Assembly (NCBI GenBank): GCA_016788205.1
Contig: JAEUTA010000026.1
Location: 1 to 64,000, forward strand
Direction: 5' to 3'
Length of the DNA stretch: 64,000 nt
From: Flavobacteriales bacterium
GTDB taxonomy: Bacteria > Bacteroidota > Bacteroidia > Flavobacteriales_F > PHOS-HE28
Each line of letters begins with the position of its first letter. Position 1 is the first letter of the stretch. The notes under the pieces are model-generated. The model searched no databases. It saw only the letters and a program-made list of their open reading frames with translations, and was not told where the DNA came from. Shown piece by piece: positions 45,954-55,243 of this stretch. The translations under genes and the position numbers were made by a program.

Positions 45954-45955
45954 CC

Positions 45956-46726
45956 ATGGCGGAGAACAACGCCGGGCAACACATCGACCTCACCTTTCTC
46001 GCCGGGCCGCGCTCCCGCTGGAAGGAGTTCAGGAGCGCGATCAGCATCGCGCGTGAATTCATCATGGGTTTCCGCAAGCTGCATTTCGTGGGCCCCTGCG
46101 TCACGTTCTTCGGTAGCGCGCGCTTCAAGGAAGACCATCCTTACTATGAAGCTGCCCGCGAGTTGGCGCGCCGCACCGGACGCGTGGGCTTCACCATCAT
46201 GACAGGCGGCGGCCCCGGCATCATGGAGGCCGCCAACCGCGGCGCACGTGATGTTGGTGCACGCAGCGTAGGGTGCAACATAGTCCTGCCTCATGAGCAG
46301 TACGCCAACCCTTATCTCGACGTAACGCTCTCCTTCGACCGTTTCTTCGTGCGCAAGGTGTTGTTGGTGAAGTACAGCATCTGCTTCGTGGTGATGCCCG
46401 GCGGTGCAGGCACAGTGGATGAATTGTTCGAGACCATCACCCTGATACAGACCGGGAAGGTGAAGGACTTCCCCATCCTCCTTTTCGGAAAGGACTATTG
46501 GACGCCAACGCTGGAGCAGATGAACCGGATGGTGGCCGAGGGTACCATCGGCAAGGAAGAACTCCGCTTCCTCACCGTGGTGGACTCCATCGAGGAAGCG
46601 ACCACGTTCCTTCAAGAACGACTCGTGGTCATGTGGCAGCGCTCTTTGCGCCGCAAGGACCGTCCATCGTGGTGGTTCCTGGAAGACCGTGTTAAGAAGA
46701 CGTTACCGAAAGGACCCGTCGAGTAA
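45956..46726 (+). CDS. LOG family protein (TIGR00730)
   Basis: A 256-residue Rossmann-like protein of the LOG family, whose known members release free bases from nucleoside 5'-monophosphates (cytokinin-type phosphoribohydrolases) or cleave purine nucleotides. The signature motifs are TGGGPGIMEAANRGA and PGGAGTVDELFE. An N-terminal extension of about 40 residues and a basic C-terminal tail flank the core. It begins two bases after the CotH-like gene stop, so the two share a transcript, although no functional link is evident. Confidence 0.88.
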   Translation: MAENNAGQHIDLTFLAGPRSRWKEFRSAISIAREFIMGFRKLHFVGPCVTFFGSARFKEDHPYYEAARELARRTGRVGFTIMTGGGPGIMEAANRGARDVGARSVGCNIVLPHEQYANPYLDVTLSFDRFFVRKVLLVKYSICFVVMPGGAGTVDELFETITLIQTGKVKDFPILLFGKDYWTPTLEQMNRMVAEGTIGKEELRFLTVVDSIEEATTFLQERLVVMWQRSLRRKDRPSWWFLEDRVKKTLPKGPVE

Positions 46727-46810
46727 CGGATCGTTAACCCGGGATCAAGGACCAGGTAACAGGCCGCTGGGACTTTTGCGCCGCGAACAACTCCATCGTT
46801 CGCCACCGCG

Positions 46811-49618
46811 ATGTACCGCAACCTCCTTGCTCTGGCCACTTTCTTGATCGCCGCCATCGCCGTTGCCCAGAAAGGCACCGTGGCAGGCACCATCACGGCG
46901 AACGAAAGCGGCGCCATCCAGCCCATGCCCTTCGTGAACGTGGTGATCAAAGGGACCACCACCGGCGCCACCACCGATCTCGACGGCAAATTCAGTTTCG
47001 CCGTGGAGGCAGGTACGCATATCCTGTTGGTGAGCTTCGTTGGGTACGAACCCACCGAGCGGCCACTCACCGTGACCGCCGACGAACGCACCATCTTGGA
47101 CGTGGAATTGAAGACGCAAGGCATTGAGATGAAGGAATTCGAAGTGGTGACGGAGAAGCGCACAGAGACGGAAGCCGCCGTGGTGATGGAGACGCGTAAG
47201 AGCGAACAAGTGGTTAACGGCGTGAGCCGGCAGCAGATCGCCAAAGGCCAGGACCGCAACGCCGGTGATGTGGTGAAGCGCATTCCCGGAGTGACCCTCG
47301 TAGGTGATCGGTTCGTGATGATCCGTGGATTGGCCGATCGGTACAACACCGTTCTGCTCAACGATGTGATCGCCCCCAGCCTGGAGGCCGACAAGCGCGC
47401 TTTCAGCTTCGACCTCATCCCCAGTGCGGCGCTGGACCGCGTGCTCATCTATAAGACCGGCGCGGCCGAACTGCCCGGGGAATTCGCTGGCGGTGTGATC
47501 AAGATCGGAACACTGAGCGTGCCTCAGGAAAATGAAACGCGTGTGACCTGGTCAATGGGTTTCCGCAACGGCACCACAGGCAACGACTTCAGCCTGGACA
47601 AGGCCGGCAATACCGACGCTCTCGGCTTCGACCGAGCCCGCACCATGCCCTCCGGTTTCCCCGCGCATGTGAACCAGCTGACAGGAACACAACTGATGAA
47701 CGCCGGGCGTTCGCTGAGCAACAGTTGGAGCGCCGAGCGGACCACGGCCATGCCCGACCAGCGCCTCGGTATCGTCATCGCCCGCCGTTTCGGGAAGGAA
47801 GGAGGCACCCGCTTCGGGAATGTCACCACCGTGGACTACGCTCTCACCTCCACCGCCTACACGGCGAACAACTACAACTACGGCAGCTTCGACGCCACCC
47901 GTGGGCGCAGCGATACCCTGTACCGGTATGCTGACCAGGAGAACATCCGCACCGCGCGCCTAAGCCTGCTGCACAACTGGACCGCCCTACTGGGCAAGAA
48001 AGGGAAGATCGAATTCAAGAACCTCTTCAATCAACAGGGCGAAGGGCGCTCCACGTTGCGCACAGGTGTCGATTTCGACGGCGGCTTCGACGTGCGTAAC
48101 GTGGCCTTCCGCTGGCAGGAACGCACCATCTACAGCGGTCAGCTGCACGGTTCGCACGATCTGAACGGGGACCGCACCACACTGAACTGGACCGCAGGCT
48201 ATGGAATGGCCTTGAGCAAGGAGCCCGACTACCGCCGTGCGCGGACCACCCGACCAAGCGGCCAAAGCGATAGCGATACCCCGTACCAGATACAGATCGC
48301 CCCCACGGCCAGTGCCACGAACGCCGGTCGCTTCTTCAGCGACCTGAATGAGAATGTGGTGACGGGCAGAGCCGATATCGAGCAGAAGATGGGCAAGCAG
48401 GATGGGCGGTTCATCGCGAAACTCCGTGCCGGGTTCTTCGCCGAGCATAAGGACCGTGAGTTCAGCGCTCGTTGGATGTCCTTCGTGAAAAGCAGCTTCA
48501 CCCAATTCGACGCGGACCTGCTTGGCCAGCCGTTGGACGTTGCCTTCAGCGATGCGAACATCAACACCACCACTGGCTTCAAACTGAGCGAAGGAACGAA
48601 CCCGAGCGACGCCTATACCGCCGCCAACACATTGATGGCCGGACACGTCGGCGGCACGTTCACATTGGATAGCGCTCTTACGGTCTCAGCAGGTGTCCGC
48701 TTGGAACACAACCGTCAGCAACTCACCAGTGGCACGTACACCAACGGCGAGATCAACGTGGACAATCCGGTCCTTAGCGTCCTGCCCTCGCTGAACGCGA
48801 GCTACAATTTGACGAAGCGCTCCTTGGTGCGCGCAGCTGCGAGCCAGGCTGTGAACCGTCCTGAATTCCGCGAGCTTGCGCCCTTCACCTTCTACGACTT
48901 CAGCAGCAACACGTCCCTCAGCGGAAATCCCGACCTGAAGACGGCCCGGATCCTCAATCTTGATGCACGCTGGGAATTCTACCCCACGTTGAACGAGATG
49001 ATGAGCGTCGGTCTTTTCTACAAACGGTTCACCGACCCGATCGAAACGTTCTTCGTGAGCAGCACGGGTGGCGGCACGCGCAACCTGACCTACAAGAACG
49101 CCGCCAGTGCCAATAGCGTGGGCCTGGAGGCCGAGGTGCGACGCACACTGTCTTCGTTATCGTCCAAACCGTGGGCCGAAAAATGGGGCATCGTGCTGAA
49201 CGCTTCGGTGATCAAGAGCACCGTGGACCTCGGCGATCAGGCCGTGGGTCAGAAAAAGGAACGCCCCATGATGGGCCAGAGCCCCTATGTGGCGAACGCA
49301 GGTATCTATTTCGACGATACCGAGAAGGGTGTTCGTGCCAGCGTGCTCTGGAACGTGTTCGGCCGCCGGCTGTTCGCCGTGGGCAGCGCCCTGTTCCCGG
49401 ATATCTACGAAATGCCACGCAACTCGCTCGACATCACCGCATCCAAGAAGCTGGGCAAGCACTTCGAAGTGAAGGTGGGTGCTCAGGACATCCTGAACCA
49501 ACGTGTGCACCTGAAGCAGGACAGCAACGGCAATGGCTCCATCGATGGTAGCGATGAGGACGTGCTCTCATTCCGCCGGGGACAGTATTTCTCCGCTGGT
49601 GCCAGCTACATATTCTGA
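46811..49618 (+). CDS. TonB-dependent outer-membrane receptor
   Basis: A 935-residue receptor with a signal peptide (about 1-19, ending AVAQ). A carboxypeptidase-regulatory-like domain (about 22-105) is typical of Bacteroidota receptors. The plug is at about 115-240 (VKRIPGVTLVGDRFVMIRGLADRYNTVLLND) and the rest is a 22-strand barrel ending in GQYFSAGASYIF. It imports a ligand using TonB energy. The partner just downstream is a lipoprotein of a beta-helix type often found beside such receptors. The ligand is unknown. No SusD-like gene follows, so it is not a typical glycan locus. Confidence 0.93.
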   Translation: MYRNLLALATFLIAAIAVAQKGTVAGTITANESGAIQPMPFVNVVIKGTTTGATTDLDGKFSFAVEAGTHILLVSFVGYEPTERPLTVTADERTILDVELKTQGIEMKEFEVVTEKRTETEAAVVMETRKSEQVVNGVSRQQIAKGQDRNAGDVVKRIPGVTLVGDRFVMIRGLADRYNTVLLNDVIAPSLEADKRAFSFDLIPSAALDRVLIYKTGAAELPGEFAGGVIKIGTLSVPQENETRVTWSMGFRNGTTGNDFSLDKAGNTDALGFDRARTMPSGFPAHVNQLTGTQLMNAGRSLSNSWSAERTTAMPDQRLGIVIARRFGKEGGTRFGNVTTVDYALTSTAYTANNYNYGSFDATRGRSDTLYRYADQENIRTARLSLLHNWTALLGKKGKIEFKNLFNQQGEGRSTLRTGVDFDGGFDVRNVAFRWQERTIYSGQLHGSHDLNGDRTTLNWTAGYGMALSKEPDYRRARTTRPSGQSDSDTPYQIQIAPTASATNAGRFFSDLNENVVTGRADIEQKMGKQDGRFIAKLRAGFFAEHKDREFSARWMSFVKSSFTQFDADLLGQPLDVAFSDANINTTTGFKLSEGTNPSDAYTAANTLMAGHVGGTFTLDSALTVSAGVRLEHNRQQLTSGTYTNGEINVDNPVLSVLPSLNASYNLTKRSLVRAAASQAVNRPEFRELAPFTFYDFSSNTSLSGNPDLKTARILNLDARWEFYPTLNEMMSVGLFYKRFTDPIETFFVSSTGGGTRNLTYKNAASANSVGLEAEVRRTLSSLSSKPWAEKWGIVLNASVIKSTVDLGDQAVGQKKERPMMGQSPYVANAGIYFDDTEKGVRASVLWNVFGRRLFAVGSALFPDIYEMPRNSLDITASKKLGKHFEVKVGAQDILNQRVHLKQDSNGNGSIDGSDEDVLSFRRGQYFSAGASYIF

Positions 49619-49635
49619 CCGGACCAACGATCCGT

Positions 49636-49669
49636 GCAACGGCCCGTTCCATGGGGAACGGGCCGTTGC
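49636..49669. terminator. Strong hairpin after the TonB receptor gene
   Basis: A perfect 15-base stem (49636-49650 with 49655-49669) with the four-base loop ATGG. It is very stable. The T run after it is weak, so partial termination or mRNA protection is equally possible. Confidence 0.7.
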
Positions 49670-49796
49670 GTTACTGGTCAGCCGCACACTTAACAAAAAG
49701 ACAACCCAGCGTAACGATCCTATAAGATCATTGTCATGTTGACGTAAGAGGCGAACCGTCCATTTGCGACCGTAAACACACGAAACGAAAACGGAC

Positions 49797-51164
49797 ATGA
49801 ACCCTTTCAAGTACCGCTCTCTCTGGACCCTGCTGCTGGCAGGTGCATTGCTCTCGAACACGAGTTGCAAGAAGGACGAAGAAGAGGACCCCATCACCCC
49901 CACGCCCACACCCTCCAACCTCATTACGGTGGACCAGCCCATTTCCGTGAATACGGAGTGGACAGCGGATCATCGCTACTTGATCAAGGGTTTCGTTGAG
50001 GTGGAACAGGGTGTTACGCTTTCCATCGCCCCTGGCACCGTGGTCTTTGGCGACAAGGACACCAAAGGCACGCTTATCATCAACCGTGGAGGCAAGATCA
50101 ATGCCGTTGGCACCGCATCGCAACCGATCGTATTCACCAGTGCCATGCCCGCCGGAGAGCGCGCACCGGGCGACTGGGGAGGAATCATCCTTTGCGGTCG
50201 TTCGAACATCAACCTGCCCGGCGGCACCGGCGTCGTGGAAGGCGGCGTAGAAGCCGTATTCGGTGGCACCGACGGTGCGGATGATAGCGGACGTATGAGC
50301 TATGTGCGCATCGAATTCCCCGGTATCGCATTCCAGGAGAATAACGAGATCAATGGCCTCACCCTTGCAGGCGTCGGCAGCAACACCCAGTTGGACAACA
50401 TCCAAGTGAGCTACAGCGGCGACGACAGCTTCGAGTTCTTCGGCGGCTCAGTGAACGCGAAGAACCTCGTGGCCTTCGGTGGGCTGGACGATGATTTCGA
50501 CATGGATAACGGCTTCAGCGGAAAGCTGCAATTCGGCCTTGTGCTCCGTGACCCCAGCCAAGCCGACGTTAGCGGCAGCAATGGCCTGGAGCATGACAAT
50601 GATGCGAGCGGCACGGCAGCTACACCGTACACCTGGCCCATCATCAGCAATGTTACCGTGCTCGGTCCCTTGGTGAACACCAATGCCGCCAGCATGAACA
50701 CGAACTACAAACGTGCAGCACACCTGCGCCGCAACACCCACACCAACGTGTTCAACAGCGTGTTCGCCGGCTATCCTACCGGCTTGATGATCGATGGTGC
50801 AACCACCGAGACCAACGCCACCAACAACGACCTGCAAGTGCGCAATACCGTGCTGGCCGGTATGACCAACGACTTCGCTGTTGCTAGCGGCAGCACCTGG
50901 GATATCAGCACATGGTTCAGCACGAGCGGCTGGAACAATGCCGTGTACGCCAATGCGACCGACCTGGGCCTAGGTTTGCCCGTGAGCTTGGTGAACCCGC
51001 AACTTCTTCCTGAAGGGGCGAGCCCGCTCATGAACGGCGCGGATTTCACCGCAGCTCCGCTCACGGATAGCTTCTTCGAGACCGTGAACTACCGCGGCGC
51101 CTTCGGAAGCACTGACTGGACCAGCGGTTGGACCAACTGGGACCCACAGAACACGGCATACTAA
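49797..51164 (+). CDS. Beta-helix lipoprotein paired with the TonB receptor
   Basis: A 455-residue surface or periplasmic lipoprotein: lipobox NTSC, Cys24, then a KKDEEEDP acidic run and a Thr/Pro linker. The body is repetitive beta structure (LIINRGGKINAVGTASQPIV, GDWGGIILCGRSNINLPGG, DDDFDMDNGFSG). It matches a Bacteroidota family usually found next to a TonB receptor of this kind, but without a known ligand. The leader (49670-49796) holds an AT-rich stretch with TTAACAAAAAG and ATTGTCATGTTGAC, which could be a regulator site. Confidence 0.8.
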   Translation: MNPFKYRSLWTLLLAGALLSNTSCKKDEEEDPITPTPTPSNLITVDQPISVNTEWTADHRYLIKGFVEVEQGVTLSIAPGTVVFGDKDTKGTLIINRGGKINAVGTASQPIVFTSAMPAGERAPGDWGGIILCGRSNINLPGGTGVVEGGVEAVFGGTDGADDSGRMSYVRIEFPGIAFQENNEINGLTLAGVGSNTQLDNIQVSYSGDDSFEFFGGSVNAKNLVAFGGLDDDFDMDNGFSGKLQFGLVLRDPSQADVSGSNGLEHDNDASGTAATPYTWPIISNVTVLGPLVNTNAASMNTNYKRAAHLRRNTHTNVFNSVFAGYPTGLMIDGATTETNATNNDLQVRNTVLAGMTNDFAVASGSTWDISTWFSTSGWNNAVYANATDLGLGLPVSLVNPQLLPEGASPLMNGADFTAAPLTDSFFETVNYRGAFGSTDWTSGWTNWDPQNTAY

Positions 51165-51185
51165 GGAGTTCTCACGACCTTTCAG

Positions 51186-51215
51186 GAAAGACCATGCCCC
51201 CGGGCATGGTCTTTC
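51186..51215. terminator. Bidirectional hairpin between convergent genes
   Basis: A perfect inverted repeat with 14-base arms (GAAAGACCATGCCC against its complement) and a two-base centre. It lies between the plus-strand lipoprotein gene and the minus-strand DedA-like gene, and A/T runs on either side allow both to end here. Confidence 0.8.
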
Positions 51216-51219
51216 GCGC

Positions 51220-51675
51220 TCAACCGGTCACAAAGGGTTCTGCCACCCAAAGCAGCACCGCGTACCGCGCCGCTTTCCCCAGCAGCATCAGCGCCGCGCT
51301 GGGCATGAATGGTGCTCGGAACAAGCCAAGGGCGATGGCGATGGGGTCGCCGATCACCGGCACCCAGCAAAGCAATGCGACCCATACGCCGCGCGTACGC
51401 ACCAGTCCCTCCCAGCGCTTGCCTTGATCAATATCCACTCGGAACCAGCGTAACACCCTTTCAGCTGGCAACCAACGGCCGATAGCATAGTTGGTCAACC
51501 CGCCCAAGGTGTTCCCGAGCGTAGCCAACATGAAAAGCAGCAGCGGATCGGCACCTGTGGAAACCATGGCCAGCAGTACGGCCTCCGAACTGAACGGCAG
51601 GATGGTGGCTGCCAGGAAAGAAGCCAGGAACAAACCCAACATCCCCAATTCAGTCCAACCGGTTCCAAGATCCAT
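51220..51675 (-). CDS. YqaA/DedA-like VTT-domain membrane protein
   Basis: A 151-residue inner-membrane protein with four or five helices. It fits the short YqaA branch of the SNARE-associated/VTT (DedA-like) family: FLAATILPFSSEAVLLAM near the start, LGNTLGGLTNYAIGRWL in the middle and WVPVIGDPIAIALGLFR. DedA relatives move lipids, including undecaprenyl phosphate, between leaflets. Whether this short form does so is unknown. Confidence 0.85.
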   Translation of the reverse strand: MDLGTGWTELGMLGLFLASFLAATILPFSSEAVLLAMVSTGADPLLLFMLATLGNTLGGLTNYAIGRWLPAERVLRWFRVDIDQGKRWEGLVRTRGVWVALLCWVPVIGDPIAIALGLFRAPFMPSAALMLLGKAARYAVLLWVAEPFVTG

Positions 51676-51727
51676 CCGCGCTACTATGGACGGGCAGACC
51701 GGCCATTCGGCGGGGAAGATAGGCCGC

Positions 51728-51735
51728 TACCTTCG
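51728..51735 (+). promoter_or_regulatory. -7-like element before the barrel gene at 51762
   Basis: TACCTTCG matches TAnnTTTG at seven of eight positions. Its position only fits the ATG at 51762, not the ATG at 51738, and so helps to choose the start. Confidence 0.4.
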
Positions 51736-51761
51736 GCATGGACTTTGACTTTCCGCGAATC

Positions 51762-52460
51762 ATGTACCGCCACCGCAGCCTTATCGTAACCGCCCTTATC
51801 ACCTGCACCGCTGCCGCGCAGAACAATGATCAAGGCTCCAGTTTCTGGGAGAACCGTTCCACCACGCTGAGCGGTGGAGCGGAGTTCGGTATCCCGCTGG
51901 GCGAGTTCGACTTCACTTGGGGCAACACCACAGCCGGACTTTCCGCCAACATCGCCATTCCCATGCGCACGCTGCCGTTGGAATTCGGTTACGATTTCGC
52001 CTGGGGACGCATGGGTAGCGAAAGCAGCGCTGAACAGGCCCAAGGCAACATTCTCGGAGCCCGCTCCGGACGTAAGGTGGAAGTGAGCAGCAGCATCTAC
52101 GGGCACCACGGGCTCATCCGCCTGAACCCGTTGCGGGGGAAGGTGAGGCCCTACGGAGAGGTTCTGCTGGGCGCGCGCAACTTCGTTACCCGGTCCACCA
52201 TTTCAACGGCGGATGGAATGGCCAGCGACGAGCGCGATGGAAAGTGGACCACCAGCTACGGCTGGGCCGTGGGCGCCATGTACGGTATCGGCCGCCAGAT
52301 CTATGTGGAAGGCCGTGTGGAACGCCTGTTCAGCGGCGAGGTGAGCTATGTTGACCCGTCCACCATCCAGATCGCTGCGGACGGCACGGTCTCCTACCAG
52401 AAGTTGAGCAGTCGCACGGATGCCCTACAGATCCAAATAGGCGTTGGGTTGCGTTTCTAG
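51762..52460 (+). CDS. Outer-membrane beta-barrel protein
   Basis: A 232-residue protein with a signal peptide (about 1-20, ending TAAAQ). Amphipathic strands such as GGAEFGIPLGEFDFTWG and GEVLLGARNFVTRS follow, and the terminal strand LQIQIGVGLRF ends in Phe, as outer-membrane barrels do. Function is unknown. An upstream in-frame ATG (51738) would add eight residues before the signal, but the promoter position argues against it. Confidence 0.72.
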   Translation: MYRHRSLIVTALITCTAAAQNNDQGSSFWENRSTTLSGGAEFGIPLGEFDFTWGNTTAGLSANIAIPMRTLPLEFGYDFAWGRMGSESSAEQAQGNILGARSGRKVEVSSSIYGHHGLIRLNPLRGKVRPYGEVLLGARNFVTRSTISTADGMASDERDGKWTTSYGWAVGAMYGIGRQIYVEGRVERLFSGEVSYVDPSTIQIAADGTVSYQKLSSRTDALQIQIGVGLRF

Positions 52461-52586
52461 GTCGCGCGCAACCCCGGGGCGCCTGTTGGTAACCTTTGCG
52501 TAACGCTGCCCACAGCGCTCGGAAGTCCGCGTCTTTTGATCGTAAACTTGCCCCGGAAAGCCGGACCTGAACGTCCGCATCTCCCA

Positions 52587-54116
52587 TTGGACGGGCAAAA
52601 ACGCATCCAGAGCGCTCTCATATCCGTGTTCCACAAAGATGGGCTCGAACCCATCATCCGCGAACTGGATCGGCTCGGCGTCCACCTCTACTCCACCGGT
52701 GGAACACAAACGTTCATCGAGGAACTGGGGGTGAAAGTGACCCCGGTCGAAGACCTCACCACTTACCCGAGCATCTTGGGCGGTCGCGTGAAAACCCTTC
52801 ACCCGAAAGTGTTCGGAGGCATTCTCGGACGCCGCGACCTGGAAAGCGATGTGGCCCAACTGGAGGAGTACGCGATCCCCCCCATCGACCTGGTCATCGT
52901 AGACCTTTATCCTTTCGAAGCCACGGTGGCCGCAGGTGGAACTGAAAGCGCCATCATCGAGAAGATCGATATCGGTGGCATCAGCTTGATCCGCGCGGCA
53001 GCCAAGAACCATAGGGATGTGGTGATCATTCCTGCTCAACGGCAGTATGACGCGTTGCTGCGTTTGTTGAAAGAGCAGGACGGGGGCACCACCCTGGCCC
53101 AACGGAAACTGTTCGCCACGGATGCGTTCGCCGTGAGCTCGCACTACGACAGCGCGATCCATAACTGGTTCGCTGGCGACGGAGCAGCGCTTCGGGCAAG
53201 CGCCGGGCCGACGACCGTGTTACGCTATGGGGAGAACCCGCACCAACTGGGCGCTTTCCACGGGGACCTCACCGGCATGTTCGAGCAGCTCAATGGCAAG
53301 GAACTCAGCTACAACAACCTGCTCGACCTGGATGCGGCCATCGAGCTGATCGACGACCTCGCAACGATCAACGGCGTCCCGTTCGCCATCCTGAAACACA
53401 ATAATGCCTGCGGTGCAGCCGTGCGTCCTTCATTGAAAGAGGCCTGGGGAGCTGCACTTGCCGGTGATCCGGTGAGCGCTTTCGGTGGGGTATTGATCAC
53501 CACGGCGACCATTGACAAGGCCACTGCAGAGGCCATCGACCCGCTCTTCTTCGAGATCATCGCAGCGCCCGGATACGAAGTTGAAGCGCTGGAGGTCCTG
53601 CGGAAGAAGAAGAATCGGATGATCCTGCGTCGCAAGCCTGCTGCACGCCCCCCTACAAAGGCCCGCAGCGCCCTCAACGGCATCCTGACCGAAGCCGCTG
53701 ACACCGTGGTGGCAACGAAGGAATCGATGCGCACGGCGACGACGAAGGCACCGACGACGCAGGAATTGAACGACCTGGTCTTCGCCAGCATACTCGTGAA
53801 GCACACGAAAAGCAACGCCATCGTCCTCGCAAAGGACGACCAGTTGATCGCCAGTGGCACCGGCCAGACCAGTCGCGTGGATGCTCTTCAACAAGCCATC
53901 TCCAAGGCCGGTAAATTCAACTTCGACCTGAAGGGAGCGGTGATGGCCAGCGATGCCTTCTTCCCGTTCCCCGATTGCGTGGAGATCGCCCACCACGCCG
54001 GTATCACCGCCGTAGTCCACCCCGGTGGCAGCATCCGCGATCAGGATAGTATCGATTTCTGCAACGCACACGGTATGGCCATGGCCATCACCGGCACACG
54101 CCATTTCAAACACTGA
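52587..54116 (+). CDS. purH: Bifunctional purine biosynthesis protein PurH
   Basis: Formyltransferase/IMP cyclohydrolase, about 509 residues, catalysing the last two steps to IMP. The N-terminal cyclohydrolase (MGS-like) part has YSTGGT and LGGRVKTLHPKV. The AICAR transformylase part carries ILKHNNACGAA with the catalytic Lys-His, and ends PGGSIRDQDSIDFCNAHGMAMAITGTRHFKH in family style. No ATG fits the N-terminus. A TTG at 52587 gives DGQKRIQSALIS, like other PurH proteins, and is preferred over a TTG at 52536 that lies next to promoter-like TAAACTTG (52543-52550). mreB follows nine bases later. Confidence 0.92.
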   Translation: MDGQKRIQSALISVFHKDGLEPIIRELDRLGVHLYSTGGTQTFIEELGVKVTPVEDLTTYPSILGGRVKTLHPKVFGGILGRRDLESDVAQLEEYAIPPIDLVIVDLYPFEATVAAGGTESAIIEKIDIGGISLIRAAAKNHRDVVIIPAQRQYDALLRLLKEQDGGTTLAQRKLFATDAFAVSSHYDSAIHNWFAGDGAALRASAGPTTVLRYGENPHQLGAFHGDLTGMFEQLNGKELSYNNLLDLDAAIELIDDLATINGVPFAILKHNNACGAAVRPSLKEAWGAALAGDPVSAFGGVLITTATIDKATAEAIDPLFFEIIAAPGYEVEALEVLRKKKNRMILRRKPAARPPTKARSALNGILTEAADTVVATKESMRTATTKAPTTQELNDLVFASILVKHTKSNAIVLAKDDQLIASGTGQTSRVDALQQAISKAGKFNFDLKGAVMASDAFFPFPDCVEIAHHAGITAVVHPGGSIRDQDSIDFCNAHGMAMAITGTRHFKH

Positions 54117-54125
54117 GCACGGCCC

Positions 54126-55151
54126 ATGAGCTGGTTCAACTTCTTCACCCAAGAGATCGCGATCGACCTCGGCACCGCCAACACGCTCATCATCCACAAC
54201 GATAAGGTGGTGGTGGACGAGCCCAGTATCGTGGCCATCGATCGCACCAGCGGCAAGGTGATCGCCGTTGGCCGGCAGGCGCAGCAGATGCACGGCAAGA
54301 CCCACGAGAACATCAAGACCATCCGTCCGCTGCGCGATGGTGTAATCGCCGACTTCAAGGCCGCCGAGGACATGATCAAGGGCATGATCCGCATGATCAA
54401 GCCCGGCCGCCAGCTCTTCACGCCCAACCTGCGCATGGTGATCTGTATCCCCAGCGGGATCACCGAAGTGGAGAAACGCGCCGTGAAGGACAGCAGCGAA
54501 CACGCTGGCGCCAAGGAGGTGTACCTGATCCACGAACCCATGGCCGCCGCCATCGGTATCGGAATCGACGTGGAGGAGCCGATGGGCAACATGATCATCG
54601 ATATCGGCGGTGGTACCAGCGAGATCGCCGTGATCGCCCTAGGCGGTATCGTCTGCGACAAGAACATCCGCGTGGCCGGTGACGAGTTCACCAACGACAT
54701 CGAAGAATACATGCGCCGCCAGCACAACATCCTGGTGGGTGAGCGCACGGCCGAAACGATCAAGATCGAAGTGGGCGCGGCGATGACGGAACTCGACAAC
54801 CCACCGCCCGACTATGCCGTTCGTGGTCGCGATCTGATGACGGGCATCCCGAAGGAGATCACCGTGACCTACAGCGAGATCGCCCAGGCGCTTGACAAGT
54901 CGATCAGCAAGATCGAAGAGGCCATCCTGAGCGCGCTCGAGGCAACGCCACCCGAGTTGAGCGCCGACATTTACAAGACCGGGATCTACCTGGCCGGCGG
55001 CGGGGCATTGTTACGTGGTCTCGACAAGCGGATCAGCATCAAGACGAAGCTGCCCGTGCACGTGAGCGAGGATCCCCTCCGCGCCGTTGCCCGCGGTACC
55101 GGCATCGCGTTGAAGAACATCGATCGTTTCCAGTTCCTGATGCGGGAATGA
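54126..55151 (+). CDS. mreB: Rod shape-determining protein MreB
   Basis: A 341-residue actin homologue forming membrane-bound filaments that guide lateral wall synthesis. It starts MSWFNFFTQEIAIDLGTANT, whose amphipathic N-terminus binds membrane; the phosphate-1 motif is IDLGTANT, phosphate-2 is IDIGGGTSEIAVI, and the adenosine motif is YLAGGGALLRGL. It begins nine bases after purH and leads the mreBCD-PBP2-rodA series. Confidence 0.97.
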   Translation: MSWFNFFTQEIAIDLGTANTLIIHNDKVVVDEPSIVAIDRTSGKVIAVGRQAQQMHGKTHENIKTIRPLRDGVIADFKAAEDMIKGMIRMIKPGRQLFTPNLRMVICIPSGITEVEKRAVKDSSEHAGAKEVYLIHEPMAAAIGIGIDVEEPMGNMIIDIGGGTSEIAVIALGGIVCDKNIRVAGDEFTNDIEEYMRRQHNILVGERTAETIKIEVGAAMTELDNPPPDYAVRGRDLMTGIPKEITVTYSEIAQALDKSISKIEEAILSALEATPPELSADIYKTGIYLAGGGALLRGLDKRISIKTKLPVHVSEDPLRAVARGTGIALKNIDRFQFLMRE

Positions 55152-55155
55152 ACGG

Positions 55156-55240
55156 CGACGAGCGGCAAGTCGCAAGCGGCGGATCCCGATACGATCACGC
55201 TTTGCGACCTATCGCTCCACGCTTCTTACTGGCCGCTTGA
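55156..55240. repeat. Heptamer-repeat stretch between mreB and mreC
   Basis: The left half runs in heptamers GCGACGA, GCGGCAA, GTCGCAA, GCGGCGG (55155-55182). The right half reads TTGCGAC, CTATCGC, TCCACGC, TTCTTAC, TGGCCGC, TTGAGCA (55202-55243). GTCGCAA (55169-55175) and TTGCGAC (55202-55208) are perfect complements and could form a hairpin in the mRNA between the two genes. Confidence 0.6.
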
Positions 55241-55243
55241 GCA

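Noticed and set aside
49670..49796. A Pho-box-like operator before the beta-helix lipoprotein
   Set aside because: TTAACA and TTGTCATGTTGAC are suggestive, but spacing and copies do not fit a known Pho box, and no Bacteroidota consensus supports it.
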